In this document: positions 47,324-58,378 of the stretch, one piece after another | Layout: each line of letters starts with the position of its first letter | Numbering within the stretch: the first letter of the stretch is position 1 | Origin: Arthrinium phaeospermum | Taxonomy: Eukaryota > Ascomycota > Sordariomycetes > Amphisphaeriales > Apiosporaceae | Direction of reading: 5' to 3' | DNA: 64,000 nt | NCBI GenBank assembly: GCA_006503535.1 | Contig: QYRS01000003.1 | Coordinates: forward strand, 248,001-312,000 | The notes under the pieces: model-generated | Database searches by the model: none | Seen by the model: only the letters and a program-made list of their open reading frames with translations | What the model was told of the DNA's origin: nothing | Position numbers and translations under genes: made by a program

Positions 47324-50300
47324 CTAAGTAGCCATAGCGCCGTTACCATTCAAACCAGTCACCTCTTCCTTCATCTCGGTGGCAGCCTGATACAAATCGG
47401 GCGGAACGTTCCAGCCGTGCGTCAGGGCAGCTCTCTTATACGCATCAAACGCCTCGCCGATGCCGTAGTCCCTGTACCGGGAGGAGGCTCCGAACCCGGC
47501 TGGCACCTGTCTGGCCGTGCTCTCCAGCCGCGCCGGCTTCGGCTCCGTGTTGGTGATGGCCATGCGGACCTGGAGCAGCACGCCCTCGAGGCTGGTGATA
47601 GGCGTCCAGCCGTTGGTCGTCAGCAGCTCCATGCACATGGCGCCGCCGGCCGTGACGTGGCCGCCGCCGCCCATGGCGAACGGCAGGAAGCGCGGCCGGA
47701 TCACGCGCACGAACGGCGGGGAGTAGGGGAAGTCGCGGCCGAAGCGCAGCTCCAGTACGACGCTGGTCACGCCGGCCTGCTTCATGTCCTGGGCGAGGAG
47801 CGTGTCCTGGTCAAACGAGTGCAACTCGACGATCCAGTGGAACATGTTGGTGATTTTGTCAAAGTCGATGAACCAGCCGAGCTCATGGAGGGGGAAGGAC
47901 GATTGCGTCGCTTGGAGCTTCTGGAGCTCCTTCGCCAGGGTTTTCTGGGCCTGTCCCGTCGCGTACGACGGGGGACTTAATTTCGGCAGTGTATCAAGAT
48001 CCAGAGTACCGGGCCGGAAGTCTGTCTTGCTTTCGTCCAGAATGACGGCCGAGCCCTCGGAGGACGATGGGGTTGCTGATCCATCCTCGTCAGCATTGCC
48101 GCTGCTGATAAGGAATGCGCGGTCCTCGTAGTCTTCATCTTCACTGTCGTCCTGATGCCCGAGAGCATCCTGCTTCAGAGACATCGAAGCCTGTTGTGTA
48201 CTTTGGTCATCGTACGTCGGAATGGCACGTCGTGGCACAACGAGACTGCCTGATGCCCCCTTCGCTTCGTTGAGCGGGTCTTGAATGAATCTCTCGAAAC
48301 CTACATTCGGTTGGTTTCCCTGTGATGCTGTAGCCGGCGACGATCTATGAGGCTGGACGAACAGGCATCTGCACTGGATCCAGTGAACTTGCTTTACAAC
48401 CATGCAAAAGTTATTTTGGGCCTGAAATTTGTCTGGCAAGTTGACAAGCTCGTTGAGACTGACAGCTGAGCTGATCTTTAGGACCGAATTGGGCCAGTAA
48501 GGCTTTTCGCCTCCTCCGGAAACGGAAGCGTAGCCAAACCCGAAATTCCGGCTTCCTGCGTAGCCGAGACTTGTGTTGAAATCACGGCCAAAGTAGACAC
48601 CATCGCCATAGGCGCGGCCGTTTTGGGTATCCTTAAAGTCCAAGCCTTCACGAATGATGCTGTGCCAGTTGCTAAGGGCACTGCCGTGCCAAGCAAGGAT
48701 GGTCTTATGGGGCTTGTTCACCTGCTGGAGAGCTTGTTGAAACAGAACTTCCTTCTCGGGGGAGCCCTGAGCAAATCGGAACTGCAGCCAGCCGTTCACA
48801 CCACTAATGTGCTCCTGTGGGCGAGCCAAACCTTCCTCGGGCTGACCATCTTCTGTTGGGCATTCGTCGACCTGTACAATGTATGACCGGTTGGATGCCA
48901 CGATCCATCTCAGGAGTTTCGAGGCTGCCGGTGTCAGTCGATCCCACTTCTCGATCTGCTGAGTGGGATTTTCCGCGAGGTACGACCGCATCGTTGCAAC
49001 GGAAGGGATCGTCTCTAACTGCATCAGGATGGCTCCCGCTTTTCTCGCCCCGCCGAGATCGTCGAGGTTTTGGTTATATAAAACCATATATGCATCCGCA
49101 TTGTTGCCGACTGGAGCATTTGCATCAGGCAGAACCGACACAACCTTGAACTTTACCGTCGAACTGATAATACTCTCAACCCGACCATGGAAGATGACAT
49201 TTGCGGTTGAGTTGGTTTGCTGTGTTGCCACGATTGCTATCCAGTTTCCCTCCTTCACTTTATCCGAGTCCGTATATGCCGATAGCTCGAAGGTCGATGT
49301 GCTCATGTTAATAATGCCCTTGATCGGGTCGACCAACACGACTCCATTGACCATAACTGACGAGGTGGATTCTTCTGGCGGGCTTTGCTGACTAGTCGTT
49401 GGAGGATCCAAAGTCATACCAAAAGCCTGGGAGAAACGAGGCAAGTTTGGGGCAAGGTACGTGACCATGCTGCCGCTCTTGAAGATTTTGGGTACCTGAA
49501 GGTTGAGGCCCGTAGGGAAGTCCCGTACTCCACGGTTCTGATGCATGTTGCTGGCATTTACTTGTAAGCCAGCATAACAGAAGCTGATGAGAAGGTCGAC
49601 CACATTCGGCTGATTTCGGATTTCCTGGTTCACGCTAGGTCCCAGGCCCATGCTCATGTACTGGAAGAGGCAGAGGGAATTGCCACAAACATATGGCTTG
49701 AGTGCCTCGAAATTGCCCTCGACCTGTTGGTGACAGACCATACAATAGTCGGTACACCGAACGAAGTAGCGCATTGCAAATTGGGCAGCGACGAGTGGAA
49801 GAGACAGCTCTTGTTTGCTCTTGAAGTGGTCCCTGGCAATGAATGCTGGAAGCTTCATGTAGTCGACGTCAGGATTCTTTTTCCTCGGCGTAGACATGGC
49901 GACACTGCGACTGTTCGACTGTCCTGATTCCGCACTATGGGTCATGCTCGAGAGTTGTTTATTCGCTTGGTCCCAACTCAGGCCAAACCCCTTACGAAGC
50001 TTGAGCAAGGGTACAAAGTCGGCATCCATGAATGTGTCAATGGATTGTCCGATGCCAAGAAGGTTCAACTCGGACAGAGTTGATTCGGTCTCGTCCAAAG
50101 TCTCGGTGGCCTTGCTTCTGGTTGCAGTGTCTGAGTGGAAGGCTTCGAGGGCTTGTTGTAAGCTCGGCTTGTAGCGGCGACATTTGCGCAAACGAAACTT
50201 GATGTTCGAGAGACCGGCTGCTCGATTACAGGCGTCCTCCAACGTTGTGTAGTGTCGCTCATACCGAATCAAGAGGATGATGTAGTCTTCAGGAGTGAGA

Positions 50301-51013
50301 TTCCATGCCTCCAGAGTCTCGCTGGATAGGCACAGCTTATCGACGCGGGCAGAAAGGGTAACAATGTTGTTCTCGACCGTTTCCTCGAAGCCACACAGCA
50401 CGCCTACCTTGAAGCCCGAAGCACGCGCAGTGCGTAAATCGCGGCGGATGCGATTCAAAATCTTCGGCTCGACCTTGGCTGTTGTGAATGTGGGTGTCTG
50501 GCTACCCTCGTTGCCGCCAAGACCGAAAACGTTATCTTCGTCGCTCTCATACTCGAAATCGGAAAATCCATCTTCTTCTTCTTCTTCGCCACTCGCCTCA
50601 TCCCCATCATCAAAATCAGTCATAGGCTGGTCGTCATCGTCCACATCAGGTTGAGTGACTGCTGGTGTCGACCCCCCTACAAGAGCAGAAATGAAGCTTT
50701 GCGAAAGTACAGCGACTGCTTCTTGGACTCGAAGGCCTGATGATGAAACAACAAAGTTGTTGAGTGGCTCTTCAAGGGCAGCAGGGATATCGGTGATTGC
50801 CCAAGCCAGGAACGAGTGCTCTGCCGGATAGCTTGACCATTCGTTGGGCGCCACCTGGATCTCAACATGGGATAGCGGTGCCAGAAGGGGATGGCTGAAT
50901 GTGAATGCAAATTGGCCTTCCGCATCGGATTTCGAGATGGTGGAGATACCAGCTATGCCTTTGCTGGAAACCGACTCCAAGTCGGCTTGATACTTGGGTC
51001 TGTAGTTCCTCAT
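47324..51013 (-). CDS. PARP catalytic domain fused to E2-like ubiquitin-conjugating (UBC) domain
   Basis: 1229-aa single-exon protein. An N-terminal unknown region includes a long acidic tract (about 125-160) and a Cys-rich segment (CTDYCMVCHQQ...CGNSLC). The PARP-like domain has AWHGSALSNWHSIIREG, AYGDGVYFGRD and a later FLANKING beta-strand set typical of mono-ADP-ribosyltransferase PARPs. The C-terminal UBC fold (about 1050-1190) has DFPYSPPFVRVIRPRF and an active-site-like Cys in GGAMCMELL (C about 1127), with no canonical HPN. This PARP-UBC fusion is, from memory, a known fungal family. It suggests linked ADP-ribosylation and ubiquitin transfer, unproven here. The start is taken at 51013 (MRNYRPKYQADLE). 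Confidence 0.88.
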   Translation of the reverse strand: MRNYRPKYQADLESVSSKGIAGISTISKSDAEGQFAFTFSHPLLAPLSHVEIQVAPNEWSSYPAEHSFLAWAITDIPAALEEPLNNFVVSSSGLRVQEAVAVLSQSFISALVGGSTPAVTQPDVDDDDQPMTDFDDGDEASGEEEEEDGFSDFEYESDEDNVFGLGGNEGSQTPTFTTAKVEPKILNRIRRDLRTARASGFKVGVLCGFEETVENNIVTLSARVDKLCLSSETLEAWNLTPEDYIILLIRYERHYTTLEDACNRAAGLSNIKFRLRKCRRYKPSLQQALEAFHSDTATRSKATETLDETESTLSELNLLGIGQSIDTFMDADFVPLLKLRKGFGLSWDQANKQLSSMTHSAESGQSNSRSVAMSTPRKKNPDVDYMKLPAFIARDHFKSKQELSLPLVAAQFAMRYFVRCTDYCMVCHQQVEGNFEALKPYVCGNSLCLFQYMSMGLGPSVNQEIRNQPNVVDLLISFCYAGLQVNASNMHQNRGVRDFPTGLNLQVPKIFKSGSMVTYLAPNLPRFSQAFGMTLDPPTTSQQSPPEESTSSVMVNGVVLVDPIKGIINMSTSTFELSAYTDSDKVKEGNWIAIVATQQTNSTANVIFHGRVESIISSTVKFKVVSVLPDANAPVGNNADAYMVLYNQNLDDLGGARKAGAILMQLETIPSVATMRSYLAENPTQQIEKWDRLTPAASKLLRWIVASNRSYIVQVDECPTEDGQPEEGLARPQEHISGVNGWLQFRFAQGSPEKEVLFQQALQQVNKPHKTILAWHGSALSNWHSIIREGLDFKDTQNGRAYGDGVYFGRDFNTSLGYAGSRNFGFGYASVSGGGEKPYWPNSVLKISSAVSLNELVNLPDKFQAQNNFCMVVKQVHWIQCRCLFVQPHRSSPATASQGNQPNVGFERFIQDPLNEAKGASGSLVVPRRAIPTYDDQSTQQASMSLKQDALGHQDDSEDEDYEDRAFLISSGNADEDGSATPSSSEGSAVILDESKTDFRPGTLDLDTLPKLSPPSYATGQAQKTLAKELQKLQATQSSFPLHELGWFIDFDKITNMFHWIVELHSFDQDTLLAQDMKQAGVTSVVLELRFGRDFPYSPPFVRVIRPRFLPFAMGGGGHVTAGGAMCMELLTTNGWTPITSLEGVLLQVRMAITNTEPKPARLESTARQVPAGFGASSRYRDYGIGEAFDAYKRAALTHGWNVPPDLYQAATEMKEEVTGLNGNGAMAT

Positions 51014-52134
51014 GTTTGCTGGCTTGTTGGCGTAGGTACTCAGGATTACCTGGCTGTATGATAAGTAGCTCCTTCAGCAAAAAGAAGGGGAGGGGAGGTT
51101 AGGGCGTAATAAAAACATGAAAGGGATCGGTGATGAGTTTAGTCCAGGTTTTCTCCAGTGACTTGTTGTATGTGGTGATTGAGGTGGTACGAGAAAGAAA
51201 ACCAAAGGCATCCAAGAGCTTACCTTGTGAGGCTGAAAGTTAAACACGAACCAGCCAGTCGCAATTGGCACCAACGGGAAACACGATATTGTTCTCACTG
51301 GTGTGATCTGGAGTGACTGGAATAAACAAGCCCATGCGAGAATAAATTATTCCACTGCTGTAACCTGGAGTAAGTGGAATAATCAAACCAAGTGTGTTGT
51401 GTGTCGACGAAGAAAGTACGATTTATTCCTGCGGCCGCTTGGCAGCAAAGCAATCATGGACCTGAATGTCTCCTGGGTTACCCATTGTTCAGCCTTGAAT
51501 TACCATCAAATCATGCTCAAGTCACAATCAGATCTAGGATTGAATTTGACCTTTCTGCCCTATTACTACGTAGGTACATTGTATTCTCGCGGGGGCTTGC
51601 TGCCTGGAGGTGTTGACTCTAGGGAGCTGCAGGCAACCAGCATCGCATCCAACATTGAATGGAGATCTCATGTAAGTGGTCAAGCAAAAGCACGGGGCTT
51701 TGGTGCCTGCATACATGTACACTACGGTTCTCGCACCGAAGGTACAGGGCAATATGTCCAGAAATCCAGTGAACTCAAACTTCTAGCGTTAATGCGTCAA
51801 TTTGGTCGTCCATTCATGGAATGTGTTTAACTCGCCTTCGATTGATTCATTCCATTCCCGTACATATTCAATAACTATTTGATCTTGAGAGCTGAGGCTG
51901 GATAGCAAATGTAGGTACATACATCAGATACATGCACGTAGTTGATGGAGCTTGCTGCTGCGGATACCACACAGGGGTGACTCAACCGGTATGCGGGGTG
52001 CTCTGATCTTGGTGGGGGCCCGATAATCTGGCCCAAGTGACGGACATCAAGCTCGAGCTTCAATGCCTTCAAACCCACACCGTCCTAACCCACCTGATAC
52101 GTCCCGTACCTAATCTAATACGTTCGCTTCCAAC
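51014..52134. other. divergent intergenic region with small direct/inverted repeat
   Basis: 1.1 kb between the PARP-UBC and COG7-like genes. CTGGAGTGACTGGAATAAAC (51308) recurs as CTGGAGTAAGTGGAATAATC (51365), with an inverted TTATTCCA between them at 51347-51354, all just upstream of the PARP-UBC start region. No gene is supported. Confidence 0.45.
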
Positions 52135-53235
52135 ATGAGGCGCCGACAGAACAGCTCTCTGAGCTCACCCTCAGCTCGGGGCATTCCTCATCATTTACGC
52201 CAACAGTCCAAAACAGCTCAGCCAATCGAGGCCAAGTCGCCACACGTGTCCGACCCGTTCCTCCAAAGCTTCCTGTCCCCCTCGTTCGATCCCGCCAGCT
52301 ATCTCAACGCCTCCCTGCCACCGCTCCAGGCTCATGTCTCTTCCGTTTCGTCGAGCGCGGAGGGCGCTGTGCCCCTGTCCGAACTATCGTCCCAAGCCCA
52401 GACGCTGCTGTCCCAATTGAACGTGCAGACCACGCGCTTGACCAATACGCTCACACAACTCACCGACGACATCCTGAGGAGCGGTAGCCGCTTGGCGTAT
52501 GAGGTGGAACTGCTTCGCGGCGAGACGCTGAGTCTTTCCGAGGCGTTGTCCGACGGCCTCCAGGACGACGTGGCCAAGTTCGTCCCCAATGGGCTCCAGG
52601 GTCAGCTGGAAAGCAAGAAGAACGCGACAGACGAGGGCGCCCCGCGGCGGGCCTCGGTAGTAGGGACGCCTGCGCCAACCGATACCACGTCCAAAAACGC
52701 GACCATGGAGGACCCGGCATATATCTCACAGCTGCAGACCCTCGCGCTGGTGCGTTCGCGCCTCGACTCGGTTATCAAGACATTTGGCGACGCCATGGAA
52801 TTCGTGTTTCCTCCATCTGAGCTTTCTGTTACGTCTGGCTTCCTCTCCGTATCCGCGCCAGACGCTGGAGGCCACGATCACAGTACGGAGGAGAAGGGAC
52901 AGCAGGTTCTCAAGCAATTCAAGGAGGACATCATCACACTGCTATCTACAAGTAAAGACCCCGTGGCCGGCATAGAGAAGGCCGCCCAGAGGATCGAGGA
53001 GCTGAAGGAACTATTGGTCGTATGGAACGGAACGGCTGAAGAGAAGGGACGAACCAAATTCATCGACACTCTGGCCAAGCTGGTGGAAGACAGGCACAAG
53101 GAACTCCTAGAGCAGAACAACAAGCGGGAACCGGAAGCGGCACCCCGGAAAAGTCCAGAAGGGAACGTGGAAAATAAGCCTCTTGGGGGATATGGCCTCA
53201 TGAGTCAACTACAAAAACTGAGGGGCGGATTATGA
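52135..53235 (+). CDS. cog7: conserved oligomeric Golgi complex subunit 7-like protein
   Basis: 366-aa intronless protein, likely the fungal COG7 (vesicle tethering at the Golgi). The N-terminal SFLSPSFDPASYLNASLPPL aligns in character with the human COG7 start (FLADDFDVKEWIN). A long predicted coiled coil follows (about 75-140), and the second helical segment LQTLALVRSRLDSVIKTFGDAMEF resembles the VKSRMQLAAESLQEADKW part of COG7. The C-terminal third is helical and charged, ending LMSQLQKLRGGL. Much shorter than animal COG7 (about 770 aa); I believe short forms are normal for fungi. Identification rests on local similarity only. Confidence 0.62.
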   Translation: MRRRQNSSLSSPSARGIPHHLRQQSKTAQPIEAKSPHVSDPFLQSFLSPSFDPASYLNASLPPLQAHVSSVSSSAEGAVPLSELSSQAQTLLSQLNVQTTRLTNTLTQLTDDILRSGSRLAYEVELLRGETLSLSEALSDGLQDDVAKFVPNGLQGQLESKKNATDEGAPRRASVVGTPAPTDTTSKNATMEDPAYISQLQTLALVRSRLDSVIKTFGDAMEFVFPPSELSVTSGFLSVSAPDAGGHDHSTEEKGQQVLKQFKEDIITLLSTSKDPVAGIEKAAQRIEELKELLVVWNGTAEEKGRTKFIDTLAKLVEDRHKELLEQNNKREPEAAPRKSPEGNVENKPLGGYGLMSQLQKLRGGL

Positions 53236-54236
53236 GGCACAAGGCTCGCGCGATGTATGGGCTATGCGGCTGGTGGCTGGCTAATGCGATCATATGCTCA
53301 ACGTCCAAGTGAGGGTCCTAGGCTGCATATCCCAGCTTGGCGAGGTGAAATACAGGACAGGATGGCGCCATTGATGCTATGCTATCTGCCAGGGGCATCT
53401 TGCATAACCCAAGAATGAGGACAGGACAGCTGATGAATTTCAGCATTACGGCACAGTATTGTAGGTAACGTCAACTCCCATGTTCACACCTGCTGTCGTC
53501 GCTCTCATTTGCCTGGCCAAAGATCCAATTTAATGAGGAGGAGGGGCAACACCCAATGCAGATGGATCTTGCGAATGTAACCGACGCCCGAGGGGGTCCA
53601 ATAACGTCACTGGCACCGACCCAACGGCACGCCACCTCTCCTTGGCTGTACATCAGCCTCTTTGTTCCGTTCTCTGGAGCCCAAGATGCCCCATTGGTAG
53701 TGGTCTTGATCTATCGGTCTTGAGTGCGTACTTTTTAGCTCTAGATATGTTGACGAGGTCGTAATATAGGTGGGCAATCCCATTCATACGAATTGCTCGC
53801 TTATTGGTTGAGTTAATACGACGACATCGTCCGCTTGGTACAACCCAGGACACATGGCAGCTCTGACCGATGCACTAATCGAAATGCCACAACGTGTTGA
53901 GGAATCGAGCCGCGGGGGATCTTATCCTTGTCGGCTTACGCCAAGACGTGAGATTAAACCAACCGTCCTTCCCAGATGCTCTGATTGGCTGCGCCGACTC
54001 CCTTGCTACAGGCGAAGGGGAGGCAGTGAAACCGCACACATTCGTTAGAGTAGTATAACAGCCTACCATGTTGCCTGATACCTTGATGCGAGAATCGTGT
54101 ACTTTCTTCTCTTTCACGCTCCCCAGACTCCCACGTTTCTCCCTACTATTCATTACCTGAAAGCGAAGTACCGAATTATTGACTTCTCAATTGGGGGCTG
54201 TTGTGAGAAGCAGATGTAACGATTGAGGCAGTGATT
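53236..54236. other. intergenic
   Basis: 1 kb between two plus-strand genes. No motif-bearing frame is seen; it presumably holds the COG7 3' end and the P450 promoter. Confidence 0.45.
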
Positions 54237-56532
54237 ATGGACTCGATAATGCAACGACTCCAGTCGGCTGCCCATGCGGACCTCTCGACGACGCTGCTGA
54301 CCGCGGCGGTCGCCGGGCTCGTGTCCCACATACCTATACACTCGTTCGAGTTTGAGAGGGTCGCGCTCCGATTCCTGGTCGGCTGTGTGGCGTGCTTCTT
54401 CGGCCTCGGCGGCTTATACGTCTACACCGGCCAATGCGGCAGCCTTTCCGTCGCCCTTGCCCGGTCGCTGCTTGTCCAGGCTGTGTTCCACACGAGCCTC
54501 CTCGCCAGTATTGCCGTCTACCGGCTGGGCTTCCATCGGTGCCGTCACATTCCTGGTCCCGTGGGGGCGAAGGTCTCGCGGTTTTATGCTATGTACCTGA
54601 CTTCGAAGAAGGTGCAGTTTCAGAATGAAGTCTTGCAGATGCATGAGAAATACGGCGATTTCGTTCGGACCGGTACGTGTTTTCAAGAGGAGACGAGACA
54701 GAAGACGGCCCAGAACTAGTAGTACTGATATAAACACACACTGTGTTCCCATTTTCGTTTTGCTTGCTAAAACCTTGAGGGAAAACTGCAGGTCCCAGGG
54801 AAGTGTCGATATTTCGCAAGGCAGCTGTAAATGCTATATTTGGGCCGCATTCGAAGTGTAGCAAGTCTACCTGGTATGCACAAAATGGATATGACCCAAA
54901 TGAGACTACTCTTCAGATGTGCCGGGATCGCACTCTCTACAGACGGCGGCGACGAGCTTGGGATAGGGGATTATCCATCAAAGGTATATTCGAAAACATT
55001 GCCCGTTTGATTCGTCTCTTTGTCCATTTCCCCTTTATGTAAATCCGTCATGACTCTAAACAGAGAGCCAAGTGAGTGCCCGGATCGAAAGACTGACGCG
55101 CATGATTCCATATAAACAGCACTCGCCACCTACGTTCCCCGGGTCAAATCCCACGCCGACTTGCTGATCCAGCGCCTGCGGGAAAAGGCCGGGCGCCCCG
55201 TGGACGTGACGCAGTTGGGCATGTTCTTCGCCTTCGACATGATCGGTGATGTGGGCTACGGGAAGAGCTTCGACCAGCTCGTCACGCTCCGGGAGCACCC
55301 GGCTATCCAGCCGATCCACAAGCACATGATGCTATTTGCCATCCTTCAGAACACGCCCTGGTTTCTGCGCCTCTTGGACTGCATCCCCGGCACGGCGGCT
55401 GCTTTTGCCGTTACGGCCAAGTTCTTCGAAGACCAGCGTCGTATGAAGCAGAAGGTGGGTTGGTTGCGTACATTCAATGACAACTTGTTGCCCGAGTGAA
55501 GTCGCTCCATTACTCTTGTTGTGCCCGGCAAATAAGCAAGCATTTTCTTTCTTGATTTTGCGAGTAGCTGACCTGGAAGGGGATTAGATGTGGAGCAGCG
55601 ATGAGACTCCGAAAGATATCGTCTCGTGGCTACTCAAAGCCATGTCCGAGAAGGATGGCACCGGACCACCTTCGATAATGGCCCTGGATCAGGATACGAA
55701 ACTTCTTCTCATCGCCGGAAGGTGTGTACTTGACTATCCTGACGCCGAACTTGCGATACAACCAGTCCCAGTAGCTGACAAAACATATGACAAAACGCAG
55801 CGACACCTCGGCCGCGGCCCTAACCAACGCCCTCTTCTTCCTGGCCCGGTACCCCGAGAAGCAAGAGAAACTGCGGGCGGCGCTCCTACGCGAATGCTCT
55901 GGAGGTACTACTTCTGCCGCGACTAACTGGAGCTACGACGCAGTCCTGGGCGTCAAGTACCTCGACCACTTCATCCACGAGACCCTACGGCTCAAGCCGT
56001 CCGTGCAGATCAGCGGCCGCATGGAGACGCCCCCCGGGGGCCTCCAGGTCGACGAGGTCCACATCCCGGGCGGGGTCATCGTGACGGTGCCGACTGTCTG
56101 GCTGCAGCGCGATCCCCGGTACTGGCAGCGGGCCGACGAGTTCCTGCCGGAGCGGTGGGGGGATGACCGGCGTGCGGAGATGGGGACGGATGGGTCGCCT
56201 TACTTCCCCTTTTCTCTTGGTAGGTTCATATCCATGTTTCTTCTTCGTAGCATATCCAACCCTCTCTATGCGACCCTTCTTTACTTCTCCCCGAATCCAT
56301 TCTGTCTGTTCCTAAAACTCGCTAATGCATGGAAATAGGGGCGTTCAGCTGTCCTGGGAAGAACCTCGCGCTCATGGTGCTGAGGATCGCGCTTTCCTCC
56401 ATTGTCCGGAACTTCGAGGTCGGGTTTGCTCCAGGGGAGACGGGTGTCGAGTTCGACAACGAGGTCAAGGACACGTTCACGACGATGCTTCCACCGCTCA
56501 ATTTGCAGTTTACACAGATCGGCGCCGAATAA
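54237..56532 (+). CDS. cytochrome P450 with multi-helix N-terminus (benzoate 4-monooxygenase/tryprostatin hydroxylase-like class)
   Basis: Six exons: 54237-54672, 54792-54983, 55120-55454, 55588-55721, 55801-56219, 56339-56532; 569 aa. The N-terminus has about three hydrophobic helices before the Pro-rich IPGPVGAKVS hinge. Motifs: WDRGLSIKA in the C-helix, AGSDTSAAAL in the I-helix, ETLR (ExxR), PERW, and haem loop FSLGAFSCPGK (Cys about 510). The splice at 54984/55119 was chosen because it gives KALATYVPRV, matching the family, and avoids a 6-nt microexon. It stands among conserved genes rather than in the island, so no pathway is indicated. Substrate unknown. Confidence 0.88.
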
Positions 56533-57535
56533 ATATACCCATATTTTGGTCCTGTTTAACAATACCAGATTGCCTTCCAATGCTGAGGTTACGTGGTGTA
56601 CCGGAGAAAAGTATGCGCAGCCCCCAACTCGGAAAACGAGGCACACAAAAGCAGATGTTGCCATTCACACATAGCCCTGTTGGCAACTGCTGTTATATAA
56701 CTATTGAGCTACTATCTGTATACTCGCTGCCAACTCTAGCAATCGAGCCTTTCTATTGAAGGCGGAAACATATGTCTTAGTGACTCCAAAAAGGCTGTTG
56801 GTTGTTTGATAACATCAGACTTGTTGAGCCCATCTGAAGTCTGGAAAATGTTGGCATGCTAGCTAAGTTACGACGGTTTTAATAGAACAATCGTCAAAAG
56901 AACTTATGGGAGATCTACCTGGTCGGCGCCGATGGCTTTGCTGTCGTACTTTGAAGGTTGTTCTGCTGGTCCACGTAGGGTGGTGTCATCTCCGACATGT
57001 AAGAGCATACCAAAATTGAATTACAGATGTTACGGTGGTTCTATTCACAAGTCACGTAACTGTTGCTTTATTTCACTTCTCTGTCGCCTCTGGTGACTGT
57101 GCTCGTAACAATCGTTGTATCTCCGTTGACCTTTTCGGCACCCTCGTTCACGGTTCGCTCACAAACCAGTTGTTATGTGACTTACACAATTCCTTGGGAC
57201 AATCGACGAAAGTGCTATAGCTTTGCTAGCCACGTCAAAAGAACGCGACATGAACCACTTCTTCACTGGTATGTTGTCAAAGATCATTGCAGATCCTGAT
57301 ATGTTCGTCTGATCGACTTACTCAACAACGCACCACACGTCATTCGCATACATCCTTCTTCAGATAATCCAGACTCAACTGGCTTGTCATTGGCACCTGT
57401 GGATGTCAAATCCCATTGGCATTGGCTCATAAAAGCACACTTCATCTTGCTTGAGACTTCACAAAGTAACAGCAGGGCTCTTGACCGAAGCAACGGATAC
57501 ATCAAGACTTGCTCCCCTGGGAAGGGCGATCCATC
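56533..57535. other. intergenic
   Basis: 1 kb, T/A-rich, with no supported gene. It presumably carries the P450 3' end and the promoter of the next small gene. Confidence 0.45.
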
Positions 57536-58138
57536 ATGTCCAACCCAGAGCGCTTGCAGCACGCCCCAGGTGATGGTTTCCTCGACAATTCACCGCCAAC
57601 GAAGGGCATCAAGCGTAATGATGGCGCTTATTCTTGTTCCACGTCGAGTTCCTCTGCCTCGAGCCGTGCCCAGCTGATGCCGAAGGGCAACAAGAACAGT
57701 CGCAGCAAGAAACAGCCGAAGAACATCCTTGCTCATCTCCTGGACGATGAGATAGTCGACAAAGACACCGTTGCCTTCCTCATGGGAGAGACCCCCTATA
57801 ACCACCACCTCTTAATCGAAGACGATGCCGCTGGCCAACAACAACTTGAGCTCGACGACGCCCCAGCTATCTACACTCCAGAGGACAACAACCTTCTGCT
57901 GGACAAGCAGCCCATGGAGTCCGATCTGCACGACTTCCGAAGCCGATTCACCCAGCTGCAGACCAGACTGCGGCAGATGCCATCACCCCAACCGCACCAA
58001 AGCCCCGCCGCTGCCTCCCAAGACCATATGCGCCAACGCCTGCTTGACGAGCGCACAATGCTGCTGGACATGATCCAGAGCAGCGAGAACTGGCTCCAGT
58101 ACATCGAGCACGGCGACCCCCTGGACGACGCAGCCTAG
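57536..58138 (+). CDS. hypothetical 200-aa protein; frame continues past an in-frame TAG
   Basis: I do not recognise this protein. Low-complexity Ser-rich N-terminus and basic NKNSRSKKQPKN (possible nuclear signal), then NILAHLLDDEIVDKDTVAFLMGE, and a C-terminal coiled-coil-like part (LHDFRSRFTQLQTRLRQM, LLDERTMLLDMIQSSENWLQYIE). The first good ATG is 57536. After the TAG at 58136-58138 the same frame stays open for another 79 sense codons to TGA at 58376-58378, with coding-like, GC-rich codon use (GAEMPWVASMGRDARTYNEL). This could be a nonsense allele, a sequencing error, an unseen intron or stop readthrough. Confidence 0.6.
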   Translation: MSNPERLQHAPGDGFLDNSPPTKGIKRNDGAYSCSTSSSSASSRAQLMPKGNKNSRSKKQPKNILAHLLDDEIVDKDTVAFLMGETPYNHHLLIEDDAAGQQQLELDDAPAIYTPEDNNLLLDKQPMESDLHDFRSRFTQLQTRLRQMPSPQPHQSPAAASQDHMRQRLLDERTMLLDMIQSSENWLQYIEHGDPLDDAA

Positions 58139-58378
58139 AAGTCTCGCGTCCACGACGGCGACGGCGCAGCCGCTGTGCCTGCGGTGGTGGTGGTGGAGGA
58201 TGTGGACCTTGGCGCCGAGATGCCGTGGGTCGCCTCGATGGGGCGAGACGCCAGAACCTACAACGAGCTGCGGGCGGGAGCGCTGACCACGTCGGACCTG
58301 CCCCTCGGCGAAGACCACCTCGCTATGTATGGCCCCGGCAATGGCGACGAGCGCTACTACGAGAAGCGCATGATCTGA
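58139..58378 (+). other. in-frame open extension after the TAG of the 57.5-kb gene
   Basis: Exactly in phase with the preceding gene and separated from it only by one TAG (context CCTAGAAG). It encodes about 79 residues rich in Asp/Val/Gly, ending YYEKRMI. No PTS1 or other known readthrough signal follows. Treated as a possible continuation of the same protein. Confidence 0.4.

Noticed and set aside
51074..51298. Extra 5' exon for the PARP-UBC gene
   Set aside because: It starts with Met and has a GTAAG donor, but its peptide is unlike the expected N-terminus, and the single-exon start at 51013 is sufficient.
55062..55073. A 6-8 nt microexon in the second P450
   Set aside because: A single 136-bp intron gives a better junction (KALATYVPRV) without it.
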